Part shown: positions 16,305 through 24,772 of the stretch, piece by piece | How the letters are laid out: every line of letters starts with the position of its first letter | Numbering within the stretch: the first letter of the stretch is position 1 | Assembly: GCA_964454305.1 (NCBI GenBank) | Contig: CAYVXX010000020.1 | Span: 1 to 31,520, forward strand | Origin: JAUSPI01 sp964454305 | GTDB taxonomy: Bacteria > Desulfobacterota > Syntrophia > Syntrophales > JADFWA01 | Length of the DNA stretch: 31,520 nt | Direction: 5' to 3' | The notes under the pieces: generated by a model | Told to the model about the DNA's origin: nothing | Databases searched by the model: none | The model's input: only the letters and a program-made list of their open reading frames with translations | Program-made: the position numbers and the translations under genes

Positions 16305-17326
16305 TTATTCTTTCTTTATCAAATCAATCATAGATAAGACTCTTCTCGCTTTTTCGACTATAGGGTAATCAATAAACTTGTCAGATAAACTGATGGCGGC
16401 CTTCCCCTCTCTTTCCGCTTCTTCAAAAGCCTCGATCACTTCTCTGGCAAATGAGATTTCTTGTTCTGTTGGAGAAAAAATTTCATTACAGACATCAATA
16501 TGATTTGGATGAATTATAAGCTTTCCTTGAAAGCCAAAAGCTTTGGCCTTTTTTGCGTCTTCGATCAGACCATTTATATCCTGTATGTCTATCATCCAGG
16601 GAGTGTCGAGGGGCGCCGCGATACCGGCAGCTCGACACGCGACGGGTATCCGACTTCGCGGATAATCTAGCGCCCTTCCCTTCTTTGTCAGCTCAATTCC
16701 CAGGTCCAAAGTATAATCCGCTGCGCCAAAGGCTACGGTTGAAAACCGATAAGACGTTGTTTTTGCGGACACTGTCGAATATATCTCTTCAACACCTTTA
16801 GCACTTTCGCATATTGCTATAAGATCAATATCCCCGGCTTTTAATTCATTCAAAAGCCTGTCTATTTCAAAACTGTCTGCCGGTGATTCAACTTTGGGAA
16901 GAAAAATTCCTGATAAGTTAGGGGATAAAACTGCCTCTATATCGTCCTTGCAATAAGGTGTCCTCAGGCCGTTCACCCGTACATANNNNNNNNNNNNNNN
17001 NNNNNNNNNNNNNNNNNNNNNNNNNNNNNNNNNNNNNNNNNNNNNNNNNNNNNNNNNNNNNNNNNNNNNNNNNNNNNNNNNNNNNCTGCCTCTATATCGT
17101 CCTTGCAATAAGGTGTCCTCAGGCCGTTCACCCGTACATAAGTTCTCTTAGAATGATTCTTGTCCAAGATCTCCCTCACAGGAAGCCGTATCTTCTCTTT
17201 CTGAGCAATAGGGACAGCATCCTCCAGATCGATAATCACCGCATCGGCAGCACTGGCAAGTGCCTTTTCTATCCGATCCGGTCGATTTCCCGGTACAAAA
17301 AGTACTGTTCTCAGTGGATTCGTCAA
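16305..17326 (-). CDS. HpcH/HpaI (CitE-like) lyase, probably citramalyl-CoA or malyl-CoA type; interrupted by a false gap
   Basis: A CitE/HpcH-type TIM-barrel lyase. The 5' part (TTG start at 17326 with GAGG before it) reads LRTVLFVPGNRPDRIEKAL, DAVIIDLEDAVP and YVRVNG. The 3' part reads FLPKVES, LIAICESAKGV, VAFGAADYTLDLG (metal Asp) and GKLIIHPNHID. The two parts are split by 100 N, but both contig ends carry the same 55 bases (YVRVNGLRTPYCKDDIEA). Removing 155 bp leaves 867 bp, exactly 288 codons plus stop, so the gene is whole. These enzymes cleave beta-hydroxyacyl-CoA thioesters, such as (S)-citramalyl-CoA to acetyl-CoA and pyruvate. Its neighbours, a CoA ligase and a fumarase, fit that reaction. 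The exact substrate is inferred. Confidence 0.88.
16986..17085. other. 100-N assembly gap with identical 55-bp contig ends
   Basis: Exactly 100 N, a conventional unknown-size scaffold gap. The 55 bases before it (16931-16985) and after it (17086-17140) are identical, as happens when two contigs that overlap by one k-mer are scaffolded without being merged. Confidence 0.95.
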
Positions 17327-17375
17327 ATTCTTTTACCTCGGTTAATTGAATCGCTTCTATTCACTTTTTGAAGCA

Positions 17376-17739
17376 TCAACTTACCAAAACTTCCTTTAGT
17401 ATGTCTCCGATATCATTGAAATTTTCAGCTACACTGCAGCCTGCCTTCCTCAGTCGGGCAATCTTTTTTGATGGCTTTCCGGTATCTCCTTGAATGATCG
17501 ATGCAGCATGTCCGAAAACCGTCCCTTCCGGCATTTCTTCGACGAATCTTCCGTTTTCGGATCCCTTTCGAACATACCTAAATTTTTTTCGGGCGGAGTG
17601 CGTATAAGAGGATCACCACCAACACTAACACTCGTCGTAAAACCGAACCCAGCTCGATTAACAATCCAAGAGCACTCCGCCGTCATTCCTTCGTTTCGCG
17701 ATATGACACCCACTTCACCCGGTGTGAAGCAGCGCTCAA
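17376..17739 (-). pseudogene. Decayed partial copy of the ligase alpha-subunit gene
   Basis: A second, broken copy of the 3' part of the sucD-like gene at 17873-18772. 17376-17553 is identical to 17873-18050. A 106-bp deletion follows (18051-18156 of the full gene are missing), which shifts the frame. The remainder (17554-17739 against 18157-18342) has many substitutions, including loss of the SRSGG motif (SRNEG). It lacks the N-terminal CoA-binding part. Without a start, with a deletion and with altered motifs it cannot encode a working subunit. It arose with the lyase fragment next to it in one tandem duplication. Confidence 0.9.
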
Positions 17740-17748
17740 ACCGACAGA

Positions 17749-17823
17749 ACTGGCAAGTGCCTTTTCTATCCGATCCGATCGATTTCCCGGTACGAAAAGT
17801 ACTGTTCTCAGTGGGTTCGTCAA
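17749..17823 (-). pseudogene. First 25 codons of a duplicated HpcH/HpaI lyase gene
   Basis: A fragment encoding MTNPLRTVLFVPGNR and ten further residues from a TTG start at 17823. It copies 17252-17326 with three base changes over the 79 bp shared with 17252-17330. At 17749 it joins the ligase fragment abruptly, marking the duplication junction. The leader, including the GAGG ribosome site, is also copied, so a short fusion peptide could be translated but would have no enzyme function. Confidence 0.88.
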
Positions 17824-17872
17824 ATTCTTTTACCTCGGTTAATTGAATCGCTTCTATTCACTTTTTGAAGCA

Positions 17873-18772
17873 TCAACTTACCAAAACTTCCTTTAGTATG
17901 TCTCCGATATCATTGAAATTTTCAGCTACACTGCAGCCTGCCTTCCTCAGTCGGGCAATCTTTTTTGATGGCTTTCCGGTATCTCCTTGAATGATCGATG
18001 CAGCATGTCCGAAAACCGTCCCTTCCGGCATTTCTTCGACGAATCTTCCGGCTATGTAAGCAATTAACGGTTTCGTAAAACCACCTTCTCTTACAAAATC
18101 GGCCATATCTTCCTCAAAATTAGTTCCGGGTTCCCCCCAGTACACCACAGCTTTCGTTTTCGGATCCCTTTCGAACATACCTAAAATATTTTTGGGCGGA
18201 GTGCCTATAAGAGGATCACCACCAACACTAACACTCGTCGTAACACCGAACCCAGCTCTCTTAACCATCCAGGAGCACTCCGCCGTCATTCCTCCGCTTC
18301 GCGATATGACACCCACTTCACCCGGTGTGAAGCAGCGCTCAGCCCGGTCGCCTCCAATGGCGCCGAGTTTAATTCTATCCTCGGGGTTTAATATGCCAAC
18401 CGAGTTTGGTCCAACGATTACAGAATTGGCTTCCACGGCAGCGGACAGAAACTTCGCCACATCGTGTCTTGGAATACGTTCCGTAACGATGACAATTAAC
18501 TTTATTCCATTGTCAATGGCTTCCATCACAGCATCATAGGCAAAAGCCGGTGGGACATAAATAATTGATGTATCGAGCTTCTTTTCTTGGCAGGCACGTT
18601 TCAATGTGTCATAAACCGGAACACCATAAATGCTTTGTCCTTCCCGACCCGGTGTAACGCCTGCTAATATATTCGTGCCATATGCGATCGAGTGTTCAGT
18701 AACCATCGAGGCTTCCCTACCCGTTATTCCCTGGATAACGATTCTTGAGTTCTTATCCGCAAATATTGCCAT
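17873..18772 (-). CDS. sucD: Succinyl-CoA synthetase-like CoA ligase, alpha subunit
   Basis: A 299-residue ATP-citrate-lyase/succinyl-CoA-ligase alpha-type subunit. It has the CoA-binding Rossmann start (RIVIQGITGREASMVTEHSIAYGTNILAGVTPGR), GVPVYDTL, the IIYVPPAFAYDAVMEAI region, VGPNSVGILNP, VSVGGDPLIGT, and the phospho-His site FGHAAS with H256. It makes an acyl-phosphate and then a CoA thioester with the beta subunit. SISRSGGMTAE replaces the usual SRSGTLTYE, and other positions also diverge from the TCA enzyme, which fits a different dicarboxylate such as citramalate, malate or mesaconate. Its ATG directly abuts the sucC stop (TAAATG) with GGAGGAAAG inside the end of sucC, so the two are translationally coupled. 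Confidence 0.9.
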   Translation of the reverse strand: MAIFADKNSRIVIQGITGREASMVTEHSIAYGTNILAGVTPGREGQSIYGVPVYDTLKRACQEKKLDTSIIYVPPAFAYDAVMEAIDNGIKLIVIVTERIPRHDVAKFLSAAVEANSVIVGPNSVGILNPEDRIKLGAIGGDRAERCFTPGEVGVISRSGGMTAECSWMVKRAGFGVTTSVSVGGDPLIGTPPKNILGMFERDPKTKAVVYWGEPGTNFEEDMADFVREGGFTKPLIAYIAGRFVEEMPEGTVFGHAASIIQGDTGKPSKKIARLRKAGCSVAENFNDIGDILKEVLVS

Positions 18773-19996
18773 TTAACTTTCCTCCTCCGGATAGGCTTTC
18801 TTCATCTTATCAACCATCAGTCGCGCCGCGTCTTCCATAGTAATATCATCACCATGGTATTCAATACCCGCTTCTGAGAATAATTTACTCGCTTTCACAT
18901 CATTCACTCCAGCAAGCCTTACAATTATTGGAAAGTTCGCCCGATCAACATTTAGATCCGTAAAAGCTTTAATGATTCCCCTCGCGACAACATCGGTCTG
19001 GGTATTATTTGTTATATTCGTGACCATACAGAATCCTTTTACTCCTGGCTTTGAAAGGACGCCTTTAACCAACCCGCTGACTTTATCCTCTGTTGGATTT
19101 CCGCCGAATTCCGTATAGTTTGCGGGTCTACTTCCGAATCTGGATAATGCGTCATACATCAAAAGACTGCCTCCTCCACCTCCACATAAGAATCCTATAT
19201 TTCCTCCCTCCATTTCGGTGTAACGTGCCGTTCCCCTGTAAGATTCCGCCTTATCCACGGCAATCATCTCCTTTTCCAGGGCGGTGAGAGGTCTCCAGGC
19301 CCTGTCACTTCCCTCTATAACCTTCTTACTGAGGACTGGTTGTCTGAATAAAGCGTCATCGTCGATACCCATAAGAATAGCCACGGGCACCACCTCTCCT
19401 TGAGGGCCTACAGCTAACGGGTTTATTTCGATAATAGTCGCATCATATTTCTCAAAAATCAGGTACGCCTTATGCAGAATTCCCGCAGCTGCCATTAATG
19501 ATTTACCGGTTAATCCCAGGTCCGACCACATTTCTTTAGCCTTGTAGAGGTGCAATCCCTCACGGATGTTCACGTGATATTTTTTAACCTTTTCAGGTTC
19601 GAGTTTGGCTATTCCTTCAACTTCTACGCCACCTTCACAGGTCAAAATAACGACGGGCATCATTTTTAACGGATCAAAAGTAATCGAAACGTAAAGCTCA
19701 CGAGAAATCTCGACTTTCCTTTCAATCAATAAAAGTTCCACCGGGAAATTATGTACCGTCATAGAAAGGATTTCTTTTGCTATCTTTCGAACCTCATCAG
19801 AATTCCGAGCAAACTTCACCGCTCCGGCTTTTCCCCGCTTTCCCACGGCAACCAGGGCTTTAATGACAACCGGATAACCTAGCTCATCAGCCGCTACCAC
19901 CGCTTCTTCTTGATTTTTTGCTATTTTAAAATCAGGTGTAACAATACCGTTATCTCGTAATATAGATTTGCCGATATTTTCTAACAGTCTGGCCAT
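18773..19996 (-). CDS. sucC: Succinyl-CoA synthetase-like CoA ligase, beta subunit
   Basis: A 407-residue ATP-grasp plus flavodoxin-like subunit. The ATP-grasp part shows LLENIGKSILRDNGI, ELGYPVVIKALVAVGKRGKAGAVKFA (nucleotide lysine) and IIEINPLAV (metal-binding). The C-terminal part has GFLCGGGGGSLLMYDALSRFG, NYTEFGGNPTEDKVSGL, NITNNTQTDVVARGI and VRLAGVN. The GNPT and NITNNTQ signatures are those of the SucC/malate-CoA ligase/ATP-citrate lyase superfamily. It starts 9 bp after the fumarase stop with TTAGGAGAAGAAT before the ATG. With no other TCA genes nearby and a lyase downstream, activation of citramalate or a related acid to its CoA ester is the likely job. Confidence 0.92.
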   Translation of the reverse strand: MARLLENIGKSILRDNGIVTPDFKIAKNQEEAVVAADELGYPVVIKALVAVGKRGKAGAVKFARNSDEVRKIAKEILSMTVHNFPVELLLIERKVEISRELYVSITFDPLKMMPVVILTCEGGVEVEGIAKLEPEKVKKYHVNIREGLHLYKAKEMWSDLGLTGKSLMAAAGILHKAYLIFEKYDATIIEINPLAVGPQGEVVPVAILMGIDDDALFRQPVLSKKVIEGSDRAWRPLTALEKEMIAVDKAESYRGTARYTEMEGGNIGFLCGGGGGSLLMYDALSRFGSRPANYTEFGGNPTEDKVSGLVKGVLSKPGVKGFCMVTNITNNTQTDVVARGIIKAFTDLNVDRANFPIIVRLAGVNDVKASKLFSEAGIEYHGDDITMEDAARLMVDKMKKAYPEEES

Positions 19997-20005
19997 ATTC
20001 TTCTC

Positions 20006-21655
20006 CTAACCTGTTTTTTCTCGTTCAATAATTTCCTCGAGAGAAAGGCCCGCAAATGTCTGGGGGTACTGTATATATCTTTTGTGAGGATCAAGCCCCT
20101 CCTGGCGATATATCTCTCTTGCATTTTCGTAAACATGCTCAATAACGGACTCGTTGAGAGAATTCCCTGAAGAGTCGATTTCAACGATAAGAGGGCCAAA
20201 ATTCTCCACCTTAAAAATCCACAATGCCTCGGGATAGCCAAGGTCCAGCCATTTCACATCTGTCTGGCTTATCATTTTTTGATATTTGGCCGAGCATCCG
20301 CCTACAGCAGTCATAAAGACTCCCTTATTTTTCAAGCTGTTTTTAACATTGGAATTCATTGTGCCTTTCCCGATAACGACTTTCATAATCCCATGATCTA
20401 GAAGGAATGCAGCATCATCAGAAAAACGGGAGCTGGTCGTGGGGCCCGCAGCAAAAACACGAAACCCTCCAGATCCAGCAACCGCTATTGGCCCACTGTG
20501 GAAAATGACACCATTTTCCAGAAGCTCTTGAGGGATTTCACCAAGTTTTCCATCCCTTATCAATTCGACCATGCGACTATGTGCCCTGTCACGAAGAGTG
20601 CATATTACACCGTTCAGATAAACCACATCCGAAACACGGAGTTTGCGTATGTCATCAATATGAATCGGAGTATTGATAAAGTGAACATTTCTGCCTGTTT
20701 TGCATTGCGACTCTTCACTAGAAACTTTTTCTCTTATTACCGCCGTGTCTTCTTTTCGCAGATGAGGTGTAATGTATTCCTGTCCACCCTCTGAAACTAA
20801 CGCTTCAGAACCTCGAGATGCCCAACATTGGTGGGATACAGCAACAGGAGTTGAAGCAGTATGCGCTCCTCGTCTTTCCAGGTAAACACCCATCGTGGTT
20901 GTTGTTCCTCCACCTCCCATTGGCCCGATACCTAAACTATTAACGCACCGAAGGATTCGATCTTCGATAGAGGAAAGTGAATCATTGACCGTATCAGACG
21001 ATTTTTCGGATAAACCTCGAAAAACTGCATTCTTTGCATTAAAAGCTGCTTCAGACGCATATCCTCCAACCCCGATCCCCAAAAATCCCGGCATACATGA
21101 TTCTCCTCGTGACAGTACTACATTATTCAGGGCATACGCCAAAACTGCATCCTCCATGTCCCGAGTACTGGTGAAAATCCAATCTGAGGTCGTTTTGATC
21201 TCACCACCAAAGCCCTTCATTTCGGCTCTTATTCTCAAAGGACCTGGAATTGAATCGTAATGAAAATATATGAACGGAGTCCCCCATCCGGTATTGTTAC
21301 CTGAATTACAGAGGCTGAAAGGCTCGAGTACATTTTTTCTGAGAGGCACATCGCTGGTTGCTCTAATCACCGCTTCATAAAATGCGGCTTTCAAGTCCCC
21401 TTTAATTGAAACACCTGGGTTTAAATAGACATGAAATGTAGGTATGCCGGTATCTTGGCAAAGTGGAAGTGATTCTTCAGTAGCAGATATTATATTTTCT
21501 ATTATAGAAATAAGTATTCTTCGAGCCCCCAAGATTTTCTCCTGATCAAGGCAGTGTAAAAGCTTCTCAAAATAATTCCTGGGGTATCGTGTAGCGGCAT
21601 TGACTAGTAAATGGTAAGCTACATCAGTAAGTCTTTCCTGAGATATGTTTTCCAT
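20006..21655 (-). CDS. Class I fumarase-type hydratase, alpha and beta domains fused; candidate mesaconase
   Basis: A 549-residue Fe-S hydratase combining both class I domains in one chain: alpha about 1-285, beta about 295-549. Three cysteines that should hold the [4Fe-4S] cluster are seen in SLPLCQDTG (C66), GESCMPGFLGIGVGG (C187) and VAVSHQCWASRG (C277). The beta domain shows VYLNGVICTLRDRAH, GVIFHSGPIAVAG, AAGPTTSSRF and a GKGTMN turn, with FMTAVGGCSAKY late. Class I enzymes hydrate fumarate and, in several relatives, mesaconate to (S)-citramalate. Beside a mutase and a CitE-like lyase, mesaconate hydration is the best fit, but tartrate or methylmalate dehydration cannot be excluded. It lies 75 bp after the IclR gene. 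Confidence 0.88.
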   Translation of the reverse strand: MENISQERLTDVAYHLLVNAATRYPRNYFEKLLHCLDQEKILGARRILISIIENIISATEESLPLCQDTGIPTFHVYLNPGVSIKGDLKAAFYEAVIRATSDVPLRKNVLEPFSLCNSGNNTGWGTPFIYFHYDSIPGPLRIRAEMKGFGGEIKTTSDWIFTSTRDMEDAVLAYALNNVVLSRGESCMPGFLGIGVGGYASEAAFNAKNAVFRGLSEKSSDTVNDSLSSIEDRILRCVNSLGIGPMGGGGTTTTMGVYLERRGAHTASTPVAVSHQCWASRGSEALVSEGGQEYITPHLRKEDTAVIREKVSSEESQCKTGRNVHFINTPIHIDDIRKLRVSDVVYLNGVICTLRDRAHSRMVELIRDGKLGEIPQELLENGVIFHSGPIAVAGSGGFRVFAAGPTTSSRFSDDAAFLLDHGIMKVVIGKGTMNSNVKNSLKNKGVFMTAVGGCSAKYQKMISQTDVKWLDLGYPEALWIFKVENFGPLIVEIDSSGNSLNESVIEHVYENAREIYRQEGLDPHKRYIQYPQTFAGLSLEEIIEREKTG

Positions 21656-21730
21656 GTGAATCCAAATTCCTCTAAAGAATCACAAAAATTAAAGGGCTGT
21701 GACAATTCTTTTTCGTATATAGTCCAATAA

Positions 21731-22492
21731 TCAGACCTCTGAAAAATGACCCATGTGTCGTGTGATTTCCAGTGAAGTATCTTTAACCTCTTGAACCAGT
21801 TTCTCGTGGTCGTCTCCGAGGATACGCGCAGGAGGTCCTGATATACACATAGAACCCGCTAAACGCCCTTCTCGACCAAATATCGGTGCACCAATGGCCA
21901 CCCTCGATAAAAAATGTTCTTCCCGGTTAACCGAATAGCCCCTTTCCCTCGTTAACTCCAATTCTTTCATTAAGTCTTCTTTATTAGTTAATGTAGTGGG
22001 GGTATAAGCAAACAATTCAGTCCGCTTGACATAGTCATTAACTGTCTCCCGGTCTAAATATGCCAATAATGCTTTTCCTACAGCAGTACAATAAAGTGGT
22101 GCACGTAAACCAAATTGACGGAAAATAAAAGGCTGACTTCGAGGGTATGCATCCAGAGTTATTAATGCGGAATCGCCATCCAGAATAGCGATTCTAACGA
22201 GAAGCTCAATTTTTTTAGCCAACCGATCTGCGGGTTGTGATGCTTTTTGATTAATCTCCAAGCTGCCGGCGAGAATGGTTCCCAGTTCATAAATTCTCGG
22301 TCCCAATTGATATTTACGTGTGTCCTGATTTTTTTGAAGAAACCCAATATATACAAGCGCGCGGACCAATCCCTGAACGGTACTTTTATTAAGGTTTAAG
22401 GAACGGGCTATTTCTGTGACTCCAATCATGGATCGATTTAAGGAAAAAAGGCCTAGTATTTGTGATGCACGATCAATGGATTGTATTATCAT
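21731..22492 (-). CDS. IclR-family transcriptional regulator of the catabolic genes
   Basis: A 253-residue IclR protein. The N-terminal winged helix is IDRASQILGLFSLNRSMIGVTEIARSLNLNKSTVQGLVRALVYIGFLQKN, followed by KYQLGPRIYELG. The C-terminal effector domain has LRAPLYCTAVGKALLAYL, RGYSVNREEHFLSRVAIGAPIFGREGRLAGSMCISGP and a final helix. Effectors of this family are commonly small aromatic or organic acids. ACGGAGGTTGAC directly precedes the ATG and a strong promoter lies just upstream, so it heads the operon with the fumarase, ligase, lyase, transporter and mutase genes and probably controls itself and them. Confidence 0.93.
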   Translation of the reverse strand: MIIQSIDRASQILGLFSLNRSMIGVTEIARSLNLNKSTVQGLVRALVYIGFLQKNQDTRKYQLGPRIYELGTILAGSLEINQKASQPADRLAKKIELLVRIAILDGDSALITLDAYPRSQPFIFRQFGLRAPLYCTAVGKALLAYLDRETVNDYVKRTELFAYTPTTLTNKEDLMKELELTRERGYSVNREEHFLSRVAIGAPIFGREGRLAGSMCISGPPARILGDDHEKLVQEVKDTSLEITRHMGHFSEV

Positions 22493-22522
22493 GTCAACCT
22501 CCGTATTATATTATCGTTAACA

Positions 22523-22551
22523 TTATTACAATATGATAAATAGAATGTCAA
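22523..22551 (-). promoter_or_regulatory. Sigma-70-type promoter of the IclR-headed operon with a possible operator
   Basis: On the minus strand TTGACA (22546-22551) and TAATAA (22523-22528) are separated by exactly 17 bp. Just downstream, an AT-rich imperfect inverted repeat centred on GTTAAC (about 22515-22520) overlaps the start region and could be the IclR site. The rest of 22552-22980 holds no gene I can support. Confidence 0.65.
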
Positions 22552-22983
22552 GAAAAAACTTCGTTCAGGTTTTCTCTTGAAACAGGCAGTTTCCCACCAC
22601 AGGTCCCCTTAAACAGACAATGACATTCATAGTGATAAACCTTATTTATGCAGAAAGAATTCAATGAGATATTGATCTTACCCCAAAAAAATGGTTTCTC
22701 GTTTCGGTAGCGGAAAAGTTTATAGACCGTGGTAAACAGATGATTTTAAAGGTAGTGACCTAAATTATAAAGTACGGGATATAATATCTGGGAATCAGAT
22801 AGGGGACATATGAACTGTAACTAAAATGAAGAAATGAAGATCGGACAGGTCTACGATTACAGGAAAAAATGAAGGGTCGGGATGTAGTGGTGTGCTTAAA
22901 TGAAGGAGTTTCGCATCGGCAACTGGAACAAGAAAGAAACCCTTGCCGATACTGAACATAAGTTTGTTAATAAGCGAATCAAT

Positions 22984-23097
22984 CCGGGACTTAAAGTATG
23001 CCCTGTTACCTGTGGAAATCTTCTTTGCCCATCTGCAATCCGGTTTATGGAATTTGTACTTTCCGCCGTAAGACCCTCCTCCTTCAGGATGGGAGAG
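22984..23097 (-). pseudogene. Remnant of an Ada-like zinc-binding (FHxPDCRWAKKI) domain
   Basis: The minus-strand frame reads GGKYKFHKPDCRWAKKIS, then NRAYFKSR. This is the first half of the small metal-binding domain often found at the C-terminus of nuclease-like and lipoprotein-like proteins, where a second CxxC follows after AIxxGYRPC. That second half is missing; the frame runs on into unrelated sequence until a stop at 22795-22797, and a TGA lies upstream at 23098 with no start codon before the motif. It is therefore a broken piece, between the flavoprotein and the regulator. Confidence 0.5.
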
Positions 23098-23105
23098 TCA
23101 AAAGC

Positions 23106-24719
23106 TTAAGGTGCCAAGCCGATGACCGGATGGTGGCTGATAGAAAATTCGTCTTTTTCCGGATCAAAGGTTAAACAAGAATTCTTCCGCCACTTGATAT
23201 TCTCGTCATTCTCCTTTATGGGGAATTCTTTGCGAATAAAAGCTCCCCGGCTTTCCTTCCGGGCAAGGCTCGCCGTAAGGATTGCCTTTACCACAAAAAC
23301 AGCACTCAGCATATCTTCCTTTTTCTTCATTTCTGTTACATTCTTCGGAGCCCCTGCTTTCAACTCTTTTTCAAGAACTTTAAGCTTTGTCAGTCCTTCA
23401 TTTAAACCTGAATCCGTCCTCACAATCCCGGCATGTTCCCAAGCAATCTCTCTGATGATTAGGCGGGTACTTTTGAACAATAACTGCGCACCCGACGTTG
23501 ACCCCCGGTTTTCTGGCAGATCCTGTATGTCCGCGTCGGACAATCGTCGGCTATGAATATTACGAGCAGCGCTACGTCCTGCTATTCTACCGGACACCAA
23601 ACACTCTGTCAGTGCATTTCCGCTCAACCGGTTGGCGCCATGAAAACCCCAGGCTACTTCTCCACAGACATATAAACCGGATAAATCGGTCTGTCCTGAT
23701 TCATCCGTGCGGATACCCCCCATAAAGAAATGGGCTCCCGGTGAAATCTCCACCGGCTTATTTTCAAAATCGAACTTTATCTTTCTTAGAAGGCTCAAAG
23801 GAAATGTCTCCCATGACGAGGAAGGAACTTTTCGAAAGTCCATATAAACCGGCCCAGCATGACCTTCTTCGAAAAGCATTGCTGATAAAGAATCTCTCTT
23901 TTTACGCATGGCCTCATTCACATCATCGATACCGTACTTTCTTAGGATGTCTTCCCCGGAAGTATTGATCAATCTTGTTTCCCCCGGGTAAGGCGGGTAA
24001 AGCATAATGGAGGGTAGCCGCGGCTGGGCGATAACAATCGGATAAAACTGGATGAATTCCATATCCCAAAGCGAAAGCCCGGCTTTTGCAGCCAGGTAAT
24101 ACCCATGCCCCATCATGCTCTTTTGGTTGTCATTTCTAAGATAAATCGCTCCTCCTCCTCCAGTTGCCAGAATAACTGAAGATGAAGCAATCGATACCTC
24201 TTTTCCGCTTTTATCTATGCCCTTTACGCCCAGCACCTGCGCTCCTTGCTTTAAAATATCTGTGACATAAAAACCACTCAGGACACTTATCCGCTTAAGG
24301 CTCCTTAAGTTATCTGCCAGTCTTTTTACCATTGTGACACCTCGGATAACATCGGGGCTGGATGACTTCAGAAAGTAATGGTCATAAAATTCTTCAAATT
24401 CAAACCCTGTCGAGCAAAAAAATGCTAAGGCGTCTAGAGCTTCATGGGCGAAGCGTTTTACTAGCGGTCCATGGTTAATCATCTTTCCTGTGTGAAGGGT
24501 ATCACGGATATATTGATCTGCAGAATACGATGTGGTGGGTCCACTAAAACGCCCGTTTGACATGGCAGAATTAGTCCCAACCCCTATCCCGCTCCTGTCA
24601 ATCAACAGGACTTTTGCTCCTTCCGCCTGGGCGGTATAGGCTGCGATCATCCCGGCTAGGCCAGCTCCAATGACAATTACTTTGTCTGACATGGGGGCTT
24701 TCTCCTGTGATAAATTCAT
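23106..24719 (-). CDS. FAD-dependent fumarate reductase/succinate dehydrogenase-type flavoprotein
   Basis: A 537-residue flavoprotein of the SDH/FRD/aspartate oxidase group. The FAD-binding motif VIVIGAGLAGMIAAYTAQAEG is at about 14-34, VILATGGGGAIY at about 182-193, and the second FAD site is LYVCGEVAWGFHGANRLSGNALTE. Catalytic candidates kept are the His of AHFFMGGI and the Arg of GANRLSGN. The usual QFHPTG is QFYPIV here, so one substrate-contacting His is Tyr. The His that attaches FAD covalently in SdhA is absent. No iron-sulfur or membrane subunit is near. It could oxidise a methylsuccinate-like acid or reduce a fumarate-like one. ATG 24719 has AAAGGAG before it; 24692 is an alternative start. 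It is co-directional with the catabolic run but separated from IclR by about 610 bp. Confidence 0.85.
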   Translation of the reverse strand: MNLSQEKAPMSDKVIVIGAGLAGMIAAYTAQAEGAKVLLIDRSGIGVGTNSAMSNGRFSGPTTSYSADQYIRDTLHTGKMINHGPLVKRFAHEALDALAFFCSTGFEFEEFYDHYFLKSSSPDVIRGVTMVKRLADNLRSLKRISVLSGFYVTDILKQGAQVLGVKGIDKSGKEVSIASSSVILATGGGGAIYLRNDNQKSMMGHGYYLAAKAGLSLWDMEFIQFYPIVIAQPRLPSIMLYPPYPGETRLINTSGEDILRKYGIDDVNEAMRKKRDSLSAMLFEEGHAGPVYMDFRKVPSSSWETFPLSLLRKIKFDFENKPVEISPGAHFFMGGIRTDESGQTDLSGLYVCGEVAWGFHGANRLSGNALTECLVSGRIAGRSAARNIHSRRLSDADIQDLPENRGSTSGAQLLFKSTRLIIREIAWEHAGIVRTDSGLNEGLTKLKVLEKELKAGAPKNVTEMKKKEDMLSAVFVVKAILTASLARKESRGAFIRKEFPIKENDENIKWRKNSCLTFDPEKDEFSISHHPVIGLAP

Positions 24720-24772
24720 GTTTCATACTCCTTTCCGATCTTGAAAAACAGTTATTTTCACAATAGCCGTGC

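Noticed and set aside
16986..17085. A real missing segment in the lyase gene
   Set aside because: The 55-bp identical ends and the restored 288-codon frame show that the two contigs simply overlap.
22900..23109. A 69-residue plus-strand reading frame
   Set aside because: It has no family resemblance, and the opposite strand carries the recognisable FHKPDCRWAKK motif, so the plus frame is a shadow.
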